DNA of 6,280 nucleotides, taken from assembly GCA_017992485.1 (NCBI GenBank), contig JAGOOL010000032.1:1-6280 (forward strand), in the 5' to 3' direction. How positions within the stretch are numbered: position 1 is the first letter of the stretch; every line of letters begins with the position of its first letter. This DNA comes from Minisyncoccota bacterium. GTDB lineage: Bacteria; Patescibacteriota; Minisyncoccia; Phycocordibacterales; UBA9973. The position numbers and the translations under genes are program-made. A model generated the notes under the pieces. That model had not been told where the DNA came from. It saw only the letters and a list, made by a program, of their open reading frames with translations, and did no database searches. This document shows positions 1 through 4,142 of the stretch, one piece after another.

Positions 1-55
1 TGCAAATCGCATGAAAAATGTCCTGCTTACGGGCAGACTGACAAACATCAAAAAA

Positions 56-86
56 ATGCTCACCCAAAATTGGGGAGTATTTTTAT
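56..86. terminator. Bidirectional intrinsic terminator
   Basis: Hairpin: ATGCTC (56-61) pairs with GAGTAT (75-80), with A62 bulged; CCCA (63-66) pairs with TGGG (71-74) around the loop AAAT. On the plus strand it is followed by a T-rich tail (80-88). On the minus strand it is followed by seven T (complement of 50-56). It would end the Cys-rich gene on the minus strand and any plus-strand gene entering from the left edge. Confidence 0.75.
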
Positions 87-311
87 TTACGCTACGAGTT
101 CTGTTTTATAAAGTTCAACTTCACAAACACCTTCACGACGACAAAGCTTGCCGCAATCTTGGCACGCCGAAACGAGCCCTTGGTGAGTAGCATCAACACA
201 GTCGCATTTAGTTAGTGGCAAACCATGCTTAAGGCAAACTGGCGCCTGGCAAACACCGGGTTTGTCCGCCACCCCCATGCAGCCACCTGTACATATATAG
301 TGCGAATTCAT
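87..311 (-). CDS. Small Cys-rich, probably metal-binding protein of unknown function
   Basis: A 74-residue protein with ten cysteines (7, 11, 21, 26, 36, 38, 50, 53, 57, 63) and three histidines (4, 29, 43). Several sit in CxxC- or CxxxC-like pairs (C7-C11, C50-C53-C57, C36-C38), which suggests two or more zinc or other metal sites. There is no signal peptide or membrane segment, so it is probably cytoplasmic. I associate the motif CTGGC followed by KPGVCQAPxC and HGxPLxxCxC with small uncharacterised proteins of Patescibacteria, but I cannot name a family or role. The frame is open six codons further upstream, but ATG at 309-311 is preferred: a TATAAT box lies exactly six bases upstream, so the longer start would lie upstream of the transcription start, and transcription would begin at the ATG itself. 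It ends just before the terminator at 56-86. Metal binding is inferred from the Cys and His pattern only. Confidence 0.8.
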   Translation of the reverse strand: MNSHYICTGGCMGVADKPGVCQAPVCLKHGLPLTKCDCVDATHQGLVSACQDCGKLCRREGVCEVELYKTELVA

Positions 312-317
312 GGTTAT

Positions 318-323
318 ATTATA
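318..323 (-). promoter_or_regulatory. -10 box, leaderless promoter of the Cys-rich gene
   Basis: Minus-strand TATAAT, then six bases, then the ATG whose A is base 311. The expected start of transcription coincides with the start codon. I see no convincing -35 box at the right distance (AATACT at best) and no Shine-Dalgarno sequence. Confidence 0.6.
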
Positions 324-345
324 GTACAAAAGTAAATAAAAGTAT

Positions 346-374
346 TTGCTATGGTAAAAAACATTCGTTATAAT
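346..374 (+). promoter_or_regulatory. Promoter of the structured RNA
   Basis: TTGCTA (346-351), a 17-base spacer, and a perfect TATAAT (369-374). The predicted start, about base 381, is exactly the first base of a long helix in the downstream RNA. No protein gene follows on this strand before the terminator, which supports an RNA gene. Confidence 0.75.
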
Positions 375-380
375 CTAGTC

Positions 381-607
381 GGTAAGGATAGAGATCAGGC
401 CAAATTCGTCCAGAAATGGGCGAATTTTGTTTTTATTATTTCTTTATGGTGACTTCATCTTATTCGTATACTCTTAGGCAGTATGGATTGGTTACCCATA
501 CTTCGGGCACGTCAGTAGTCTGAATCTTTATCCTTACCAAATAAAGATCGTGGGTTCGATCCCCATCGTGTCCAGAAGCAACTGCCTACAAAAGTCATGT
601 ATAAAAA
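381..607 (+). ncRNA. Structured non-coding RNA with tRNA-like 3' part, family unknown
   Basis: It lies between a good promoter and an intrinsic terminator and holds no convincing reading frame. Elements seen by eye: (1) 381-400 pairs with 518-538, 20 bp with two G-U pairs and one bulged A (523). (2) Hairpin 402-412/417-427, 11 bp with one G-U, capped by a GAAA tetraloop. (3) A T-rich unpaired stretch at 428-445. (4) Hairpin GTATGG (481-486)/CCATAC (496-501). (5) A tRNA-like unit at 505-574. (6) TAGGCAGT (475-482) is perfectly complementary to ACTGCCTA (581-588). Helix 1 and the inner arms of the tRNA-like unit use the same bases, so they exclude each other. I checked for the signatures of tmRNA, RNase P RNA, SRP RNA, T-box leaders and group I introns and do not see them. 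The existence of a structured RNA is well supported; its function is unknown. Confidence 0.7.
505..574 (+). other. tRNA-like element (acceptor stem and T-arm, aberrant D and anticodon arms)
   Basis: Acceptor stem GGGCACG (505-511) pairs with CGTGTCC (567-573), seven pairs with one G-U, followed by A574 as discriminator; CCA is not encoded. The T-arm is canonical: GTGGG (550-554), loop TTCGATC (555-561), CCCAT (562-566). The rest is abnormal. The D-arm would be TCAG/CTGA with a four-base loop and no GG pair. The anticodon region is an 8-bp stem ATCTTTAT (524-531)/ATAAAGAT (541-548) with a nine-base loop. Forced into standard numbering the anticodon would read TAC with C at position 37, which is atypical. 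It could be a degenerate tRNA, a tRNA mimic, or a domain of the larger RNA at 381-607; I favour the last. Confidence 0.55.
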
Positions 608-641
608 AAACAGAGTACTAAATGGTACTCTGTTTATAATT
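603..641. terminator. Bidirectional intrinsic terminator
   Basis: Perfect 11-bp stem AAACAGAGTAC (608-618)/GTACTCTGTTT (625-635), loop TAAATG. T-rich tails lie on both sides: plus 633-646, and eight T on the minus strand (complement of 603-610). It serves the structured RNA on the plus strand and the 82-residue membrane protein on the minus strand. Confidence 0.9.
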
Positions 642-652
642 TTTTAACTTAT

Positions 653-901
653 TTATTCTGTTATTAATTCTCTGCTATTGATTCTACCGAGACTGAACAC
701 ATAAACTGTGGCAAGAAACGATACAAAGAATGTACAGATGAACACAATTGCAATCGGAGAATTTCCGGAATCAACGGCACAGTACAAACTGAAGATTGCA
801 AGAGCAATAGGCAGTATCGTAATGAGTAGGTTCATACTGAAGATGGCGATTTTCAATATTGAAGAAAATAATGCCACGAGGATGTTTTTTAGATATTTCA
901 T
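653..901 (-). CDS. Small membrane protein of unknown function
   Basis: An 82-residue hydrophobic protein with two likely membrane helices, about residues 18-43 and 48-71, joined by a short loop (DSGNSP). The N-terminus carries three Lys and no acidic residue (MKYLKN), and the C-terminus is polar (GRINSRELITE). I do not recognise a family. The start at ATG 899-901 fits the promoter: a perfect TTGACA-17-TATAAT lies upstream with a predicted transcription start near 913, leaving a leader of only about 12 bases without a Shine-Dalgarno sequence. It is a single-gene unit, ended by the terminator at 603-641. An open frame on the opposite strand (708-980) covers much of it, but the hydrophobic pattern, promoter and terminator all favour the minus strand. 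The strength of the promoter is unusual for an unknown small protein. Confidence 0.75.
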   Translation of the reverse strand: MKYLKNILVALFSSILKIAIFSMNLLITILPIALAIFSLYCAVDSGNSPIAIVFICTFFVSFLATVYVFSLGRINSRELITE

Positions 902-919
902 AGAGGTAGATTTGTTCCT

Positions 920-948
920 ATTATATCATAATATATACAATATGTCAA
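920..948 (-). promoter_or_regulatory. Perfect consensus sigma-70 promoter
   Basis: On the minus strand TTGACA (complement of 943-948), a 17-base spacer, and TATAAT (complement of 920-925): 12 of 12 consensus bases at the ideal spacing. Predicted start is near 913, about 12 bases before the ATG of the 82-residue membrane protein. Confidence 0.85.
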
Positions 949-954
949 TAATCA

Positions 955-983
955 TTGCAGGAGCCTACTATATATGGTAATTT
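955..983 (+). promoter_or_regulatory. Possible promoter of the S1 leader
   Basis: TTGCAG (955-960), 17-base spacer, TAATTT (978-983) with a TGG extended -10 (975-977). The match is moderate; TACTAT (966-971) is a rival -10. Some promoter must lie here, because a plus-strand terminator follows at 1066-1103. Confidence 0.4.
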
Positions 984-1103
984 GAGTAGGTCATTTTATT
1001 AGCGGATCTTTGGGATTAATCCTCTAGCGTAGTTTCCACAAAACGCCAGAAAGCCCGGAGCCTTGTCCGCCCTACCTCTTTAGGTAGCAATGCGGATTTT
1101 TTT
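984..1103 (+). promoter_or_regulatory. Candidate attenuator leader upstream of the S1 gene (or a separate small RNA)
   Basis: About 120 non-coding bases ending in an intrinsic terminator directly before rpsA. The strand TCCGC-CCTAC (1066-1075), which forms the 5' arm of the terminator, can also pair with an upstream segment: GCGGAT (1002-1007) with GTCCGC (1065-1070), and GTAGG (986-990) with CCTAC (1071-1075). The upstream segment copies the 3' arm of the terminator (GGTAG and GCGGA). Between them lies a hairpin, GCGT (1027-1030) with ACGC (1043-1046) plus TTT/AAA around the loop CCAC. This is the layout of a terminator/antiterminator switch. I match it to no known riboswitch. If transcription starts at about 990, the GTAGG half is missing and only the 6-bp part remains. 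Confidence 0.5.
1066..1103 (+). terminator. Intrinsic terminator in front of rpsA
   Basis: Outer stem TCCGC (1066-1070)/GCGGA (1092-1096), inner stem CTACCT (1072-1077)/AGGTAG (1082-1087), loop CTTT, then seven T (1097-1103). It works on the plus strand only. It lies 20 bases before the first ATG of the S1 gene, so it either ends a small RNA or attenuates rpsA. Confidence 0.8.
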
Positions 1104-1105
1104 AT

Positions 1106-1127
1106 ACATATTTTTGTAAAAATATGT
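1106..1127. repeat. AT-rich perfect palindrome over the S1 start
   Basis: ACATATTTTT (1106-1115) and AAAAATATGT (1118-1127) are exact inverted repeats separated by two bases. The second arm contains the ATG at 1124-1126. It could be an operator for a DNA-binding protein or an RNA hairpin hiding the upstream start codon. It abuts a weak -10-like TATACA (1103-1108) that may be a second rpsA promoter. Confidence 0.6.
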
Positions 1128-2248
1128 CATTCAATACTATGGCAAAAACAGATACAGTAGAAAAAGTAGTCGTCGAAGCAGAAGTCGTTCAAATGAGCGC
1201 AGTCCGTGCTATGGCTGAAAAATCAGCTATGCCGCCAGCTCTCGACTCACTCGTTGAAGGCCCTGTTATCGGCATTCAGAAGTCATCGGTCTACATTGAC
1301 CTTGCACCATTTGGTACAGGTATCATTTACGGCCGCGAATTCCAGAACGCTCGCGACATTATCAAAAAGATCAACCTTGGCGACCTCGTTAAGGCAAAGG
1401 TCACAGGTCTTCCGGATAATACTGGTTACCTCGAACTTTCTCTCAAGGAAGCGAAGCAAGCTCTTATTTGGAGTGAAGCTGAGAAAGCAGTTAAGTCGAA
1501 GATGGTCCTCGAACTTCCGATTAAAGACGCCAACAAAGGTGGTCTTATCTTGGAATGGCAAGGTATCGCCGGCTTCTTGCCAGCGTCACAGCTCAAGCCT
1601 GACCACTACCCTCGTGTAGCGGACAGCGACAAAGATCAGATCCAGAAAGAACTCAAAAAACTTATCGGTAAGAAGATCTCAGTTGCGATCATTTCTGCAC
1701 TTCCAAAAGAAGGTAAACTTATCTTCTCAGAAAAGGAATCAACTCCGGAAGAACGCCAGGAAGTTATCGCTAAGTACAACATCGGCGATGAACTCGATTG
1801 TACAGTTGCTGGTCTCGTTGATTTCGGTGTTTTCCTCAAGATCGAAGAAGGTCTTGAAGGTCTCGTTCACATCTCAGAAATCGATTGGGGTCTCGTTGAT
1901 GATCCTCGTGCATTCTTCAAAATCGGCGACAGTGTTCGCGCGAAGATAATCGAAATCAAGGACGGCAAGATTTCACTTTCTATCAAGGCGCTCAAAGAGA
2001 ATCCTTGGAAAGAATTTGAAGGTACTCTCAAGAAGGGTGACATCGTCACTGGTGTCGTTATCAAGTTCAACAAGCACGGTGCGCTCGCATCAATCAAAGA
2101 AGGCGTTGCTGGTCTCGTCCACAATTCTCTCTTTGGTGGTGAATCAAAGCTCCGAGAAAAGCTTGAACTCGGTAAGACATACAACTTCCAGATCACACTC
2201 TTCGAACCAAAGGAACAGCGTATGACGCTTACGTACTTGGAAAAGTAA
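1124..2248 (+). CDS. rpsA: Ribosomal protein S1 homologue with four S1 domains
   Basis: A 374-residue protein that binds mRNA and helps it reach the 30S subunit. Four S1 (OB-fold) repeats can be read: about residues 43-110, 124-206, 219-290 and 302-372. Repeats 3 and 4 are the canonical RNA-binding type (GDELDCTVAGLVDFGVF and EGLVHISE in repeat 3; GDIVTGVVIKFNKHGA and AGLVHNS in repeat 4). Repeats 1 and 2 are divergent, as in ribosome-docking repeats of other S1 proteins. The length is well below the six-repeat E. coli protein (557 residues) but typical of short S1 forms. An acidic, Ala/Val/Glu-rich tail (about 1-40) precedes repeat 1. The start is uncertain: ATG 1124 lies inside a palindrome, and ATG 1139 (MAKTDT) is a good alternative; neither has a Shine-Dalgarno sequence. 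Frequent ATC, CTC, GGT and AAG codons suggest high expression. It stands alone between its leader and the terminator at 2254. Confidence 0.93.
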   Translation: MSFNTMAKTDTVEKVVVEAEVVQMSAVRAMAEKSAMPPALDSLVEGPVIGIQKSSVYIDLAPFGTGIIYGREFQNARDIIKKINLGDLVKAKVTGLPDNTGYLELSLKEAKQALIWSEAEKAVKSKMVLELPIKDANKGGLILEWQGIAGFLPASQLKPDHYPRVADSDKDQIQKELKKLIGKKISVAIISALPKEGKLIFSEKESTPEERQEVIAKYNIGDELDCTVAGLVDFGVFLKIEEGLEGLVHISEIDWGLVDDPRAFFKIGDSVRAKIIEIKDGKISLSIKALKENPWKEFEGTLKKGDIVTGVVIKFNKHGALASIKEGVAGLVHNSLFGGESKLREKLELGKTYNFQITLFEPKEQRMTLTYLEK

Positions 2249-2253
2249 TATAG

Positions 2254-2282
2254 AAAAATCGCTCCGAAAGGGGCGATTTTTT
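2254..2282 (+). terminator. Intrinsic terminator of rpsA
   Basis: 12-bp stem AAAAATCGCTCC (2254-2265)/GGGGCGATTTTT (2270-2281) with one T-G pair and a GAAA tetraloop; six T at 2277-2282. It starts five bases after the stop codon. Confidence 0.9.
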
Positions 2283-2308
2283 GTTGGAGTATTTCTGTGA
2301 GTATTTGT

Positions 2309-2336
2309 TTGCGAAAAATGAAGTGTATGCTACGCT
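2309..2336 (+). promoter_or_regulatory. Extended -10 promoter of the 64-residue protein gene
   Basis: TTGCGA (2309-2314), 16-base spacer, TACGCT (2331-2336) preceded by TGC (2328-2330). It has the same spacing and TGC extension as the next promoter (2566-2593). Predicted start is about 2343, 12 bases before the ATG. TATGCT (2326-2331) is an alternative -10. Confidence 0.45.
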
Positions 2337-2354
2337 CATAAAAACACGCACACC

Positions 2355-2549
2355 ATGATACTATCTGAACTTATCGTTTTACTGACCGACTCGCTTACTG
2401 CTGCAGAGATCACTGAGAGGAACACAAGGATAGCACTCTACTGGTTCTTTCCACTGTTCATACTATTTCTGATCTTTTCATTCTTTGCTTCAACCGACGC
2501 AAAGCCGTTCTGGTACAAATACTGGAAGAAAAAATTGCCACCTGATTAG
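2355..2549 (+). CDS. Small single-helix membrane protein of unknown function
   Basis: A 64-residue protein. An N-terminal segment (about 1-26) with a mildly hydrophobic start and a charged middle (EITERNTR) is followed by one strong membrane helix at about 27-46, rich in Phe and Leu. A short basic, aromatic tail (WYKYWKKK) ends the protein, so the C-terminus is probably cytoplasmic. I recognise no family. It starts at ATG 2355 about 12 bases after the predicted transcription start, with no Shine-Dalgarno sequence. The stop codon TAG (2547-2549) and the last codons lie inside the terminator hairpin. It has its own promoter and terminator. The coding call rests on the clear membrane profile and tight fit between the two signals; similarity searches could change it. 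Confidence 0.65.
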   Translation: MILSELIVLLTDSLTAAEITERNTRIALYWFFPLFILFLIFSFFASTDAKPFWYKYWKKKLPPD

Positions 2550-2560
2550 GTGGTATTTTT
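2536..2560 (+). terminator. Intrinsic terminator overlapping the end of the 64-residue gene
   Basis: CCACCT (2538-2543)/AGGTGG (2548-2553), loop GATT, extended by TG/TA (2536-2537 with 2554-2555), then five T (2556-2560). The hairpin encodes the last residues PPD and the stop codon. Confidence 0.8.
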
Positions 2561-2565
2561 ATTTA

Positions 2566-2593
2566 TTGACTTTGGTAAAATTCGTGCTATTGT
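2566..2593 (+). promoter_or_regulatory. Promoter of the 276-residue membrane protein gene
   Basis: TTGACT (2566-2571), 16-base spacer, TATTGT (2588-2593) with TGC extension (2585-2587). It begins five bases after the T run of the preceding terminator. Predicted start is about 2600, 22 bases before the ATG. It rules out the longer reading frame opening at 2550. Confidence 0.65.
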
Positions 2594-2621
2594 ATTGGAA
2601 ACCAAAAAACCCCAATTGAAA

Positions 2622-3452
2622 ATGAAAAAACACATAACTATCCTCGTGTACGCCTTGTCGGTTCTCTATATCGCAAGCTTGATTGAACTCTACTCCAAAG
2701 ATACCTCAACCGCGGTGAAACTATTTCACTATTCGTTTGCTTTGTATCTTGGCTTACTAGCAGCATCTTATTATCTTGTCAGCACAAGACCACATGTACA
2801 CCCAAAGATTCTTTTGTATGGTTGCCTCGTGTTCTTGGTATTAAAATTTCTGGGATTGCTCTTTGAAGTACCAAAAGGGACAGCCTACTTGTATGTTGCC
2901 CTGATAAACTTTGGCGGCTACTTCATAGCCATGTTCCTTTTCTTGCCGATACTTTTATTTGGTATTTTAAAATACCAGATACGCACTGGAGGAATACGGG
3001 TTGAAACATTCATACAAAATCAGTTGATTGATTTTGAAATAATCATGGCCGGACTGTTCACCGAAACAACATTGGTAAAAAGAATAGGAAATAATGGCGA
3101 ACAATTCGTTTGCAATAGAAATGATTTAGCTGCTTTTGGCTCTCTATGCGACACAATGTTTGATTGCATACAAAAGAAGTCATACGAAAAGCTCATCACA
3201 TCTATTCCCATGAATGCAGTAGGAACTGCTTTCGTCCGGTGTCTACTAAATTATTTCAATCTCTTGGCGGTCATTAATCGTAATGAAGAGATTAATACAT
3301 CTCTACACGACGAAAAAGCCGAAGCAAATTATCCTAACGACCTTGGAAAAAGGAGATGGGAGCTTGTCGCGGATGAGGAAAAAGTAACTAAAAGAATTCA
3401 ACATTTACAGCAAAATGGCCTAGACTTTGGCAAACAGCTTTTAGCTGCCTAA
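2622..3452 (+). CDS. Four-helix membrane protein with a cytoplasmic C-terminal domain, function unknown
   Basis: A 276-residue protein. Four likely membrane helices lie at about 5-23, 36-54, 62-81 and 88-117, the last followed by KYQIR. Residues 120-276 are soluble and mostly helical by composition. They hold four Cys (164, 176, 182, 207) and a highly charged end (about 220-266) that could form a coiled coil. By the positive-inside rule the C-terminal domain is cytoplasmic. I recognise neither part. The frame opens at 2550, but ATG 2622 (MKKHIT) is preferred because the promoter at 2566-2593 would otherwise lie inside the gene, and because basic residues then sit directly before the first helix. 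There is no Shine-Dalgarno sequence. The protein ends in QLLAA, which resembles the LAA end of tmRNA tags and native degrons. Codon use is more AT-rich than in rpsA and hisS. Confidence 0.8.
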   Translation: MKKHITILVYALSVLYIASLIELYSKDTSTAVKLFHYSFALYLGLLAASYYLVSTRPHVHPKILLYGCLVFLVLKFLGLLFEVPKGTAYLYVALINFGGYFIAMFLFLPILLFGILKYQIRTGGIRVETFIQNQLIDFEIIMAGLFTETTLVKRIGNNGEQFVCNRNDLAAFGSLCDTMFDCIQKKSYEKLITSIPMNAVGTAFVRCLLNYFNLLAVINRNEEINTSLHDEKAEANYPNDLGKRRWELVADEEKVTKRIQHLQQNGLDFGKQLLAA

Positions 3453-3465
3453 GACAAAAACATAT

Positions 3466-3490
3466 AACTCCGCACCCGCGGAGTTTTTTT
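3466..3490. terminator. Bidirectional terminator between convergent genes
   Basis: Perfect 8-bp stem AACTCCGC (3466-3473)/GCGGAGTT (3478-3485), loop ACCC, then seven T (3484-3490) on the plus strand; the minus side has a looser T-rich tail (complement of 3455-3465). It ends the 276-residue gene and pth; the pth stop codon overlaps the T run. Confidence 0.88.
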
Positions 3491-4079
3491 AATCGTTATA
3501 GAGCGTCATCGCTTTCTCTCTCCCCTCTGCAATCATTGTTTCAAGCGCAAGCACTCCACGCTTCCACACTTTTTTAAGTTCAGTTATATCGTTTTCACGA
3601 AACTTTGTCATGAGGAATTTTATTACCTTATCTTCGCCGCTTGGTTTCTTGGCAACACCTTTTGCCGTCACTCCCGAAACACCCAAGCGGATACGCGGAA
3701 ATGCTTCGGACTTTACGGCTTTGATAATCGAAGCAACACCATTGTGTCCGCCAGCACTTCTGTTGAAAGAAATTTTCATTTTACCGATCGGCAAATCGAG
3801 ATCATCGTACACAACACAGAGAGATTCGAGCGCTTTGGGAGAAAGCTCAAGCGGACGAACAGCATTGCCAGAATTATTCATAAATGTCTCAGGGGCAATG
3901 AGCATAACCTTTTTACCGGACAAAACACCCGTCGCCGTCAGCGCTTTCATTTTCTTATCATCTTTCCAATCAGAAAAATCGTGCTTTTTGGCAACGTATT
4001 CGAGAAAGCTGCGGCCAGCATTGTGACGGCTGCCTTTGTATTCTTCTCCCGGGTTGCCGAGGCCAACGATGTAAAACAT
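3489..4079 (-). CDS. pth: Peptidyl-tRNA hydrolase
   Basis: A 196-residue cytoplasmic enzyme that cuts the ester bond between peptide and tRNA on peptidyl-tRNA released from stalled ribosomes. It has the usual length and all marks of the bacterial Pth family: VGLGNPG (5-11) with N9, RHNAG (18-22) with the catalytic H19, ETFMNNSG (64-71) with N68, YDDLDL (91-96) with D92 as partner of the catalytic His, and SAGGHNG (108-114) with N113. These match E. coli N10, H20, N68, D93 and N114. An upstream TTG (4083-4085) would add two residues, but ATG 4077-4079 is preferred: an extended -10 box lies six bases upstream, which makes the transcript leaderless. It is transcribed alone; the terminator of the upstream minus-strand gene sits directly before its promoter. 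Confidence 0.97.
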   Translation of the reverse strand: MFYIVGLGNPGEEYKGSRHNAGRSFLEYVAKKHDFSDWKDDKKMKALTATGVLSGKKVMLIAPETFMNNSGNAVRPLELSPKALESLCVVYDDLDLPIGKMKISFNRSAGGHNGVASIIKAVKSEAFPRIRLGVSGVTAKGVAKKPSGEDKVIKFLMTKFRENDITELKKVWKRGVLALETMIAEGREKAMTLYND

Positions 4080-4085
4080 GGGCAA

Positions 4086-4094
4086 ATTGTAGCA
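4086..4094 (-). promoter_or_regulatory. Extended -10 of pth, leaderless
   Basis: Minus strand TGC-TACAAT (complement of 4086-4094), six bases before the pth ATG. The -35 region falls inside the terminator hairpin of the upstream gene, where only weak matches exist (TCATTG at 17 bases). Confidence 0.65.
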
Positions 4095-4095
4095 T

Positions 4096-4122
4096 AAAAA
4101 AAAGACCTCAATGAAGAGGTCT
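4096..4122 (-). terminator. Intrinsic terminator of the 184-residue membrane protein gene
   Basis: Minus strand AGACCTC/GAGGTCT stem (complement of 4116-4122 and 4103-4109), six-base loop, then eight T (complement of 4096-4103). It ends one base before the extended -10 of pth. Confidence 0.85.
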
Positions 4123-4142
4123 GCTATTTCCCAAGAAATATG

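Noticed and set aside
3..14. Possible last codons (QIA, stop) of a plus-strand gene entering from the left
   Set aside because: Only three codons are visible; the terminator at 56-86 fits such a gene, but nothing proves it.
446..523. 25-codon open frame from ATG 446 inside the structured RNA
   Set aside because: It runs through paired segments, has no ribosome binding signal, and its codons show no sign of a protein; more likely chance.
381..574. Group I intron inside a tRNA gene
   Set aside because: The 5' half of a tRNA is missing upstream and the conserved core (P3-P8, P7) is not seen.
381..607. tmRNA (ordinary or circularly permuted)
   Set aside because: There is a tRNA-like end, but both acceptor strands lie in the last third, no tag frame ending in LAA is present, and the order of the T-arm and 5' acceptor strand does not fit the permuted form.
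708..980. 90-codon plus-strand open frame opposite the 82-residue membrane protein
   Set aside because: It has no promoter or start signal of its own and ends inside the S1 leader region; the minus-strand gene has a perfect promoter, a terminator and a membrane profile.
3430..3490. tmRNA tag segment suggested by a LLAA-stop sequence
   Set aside because: It is in frame with a 276-residue protein gene, and no tRNA-like ends flank it.
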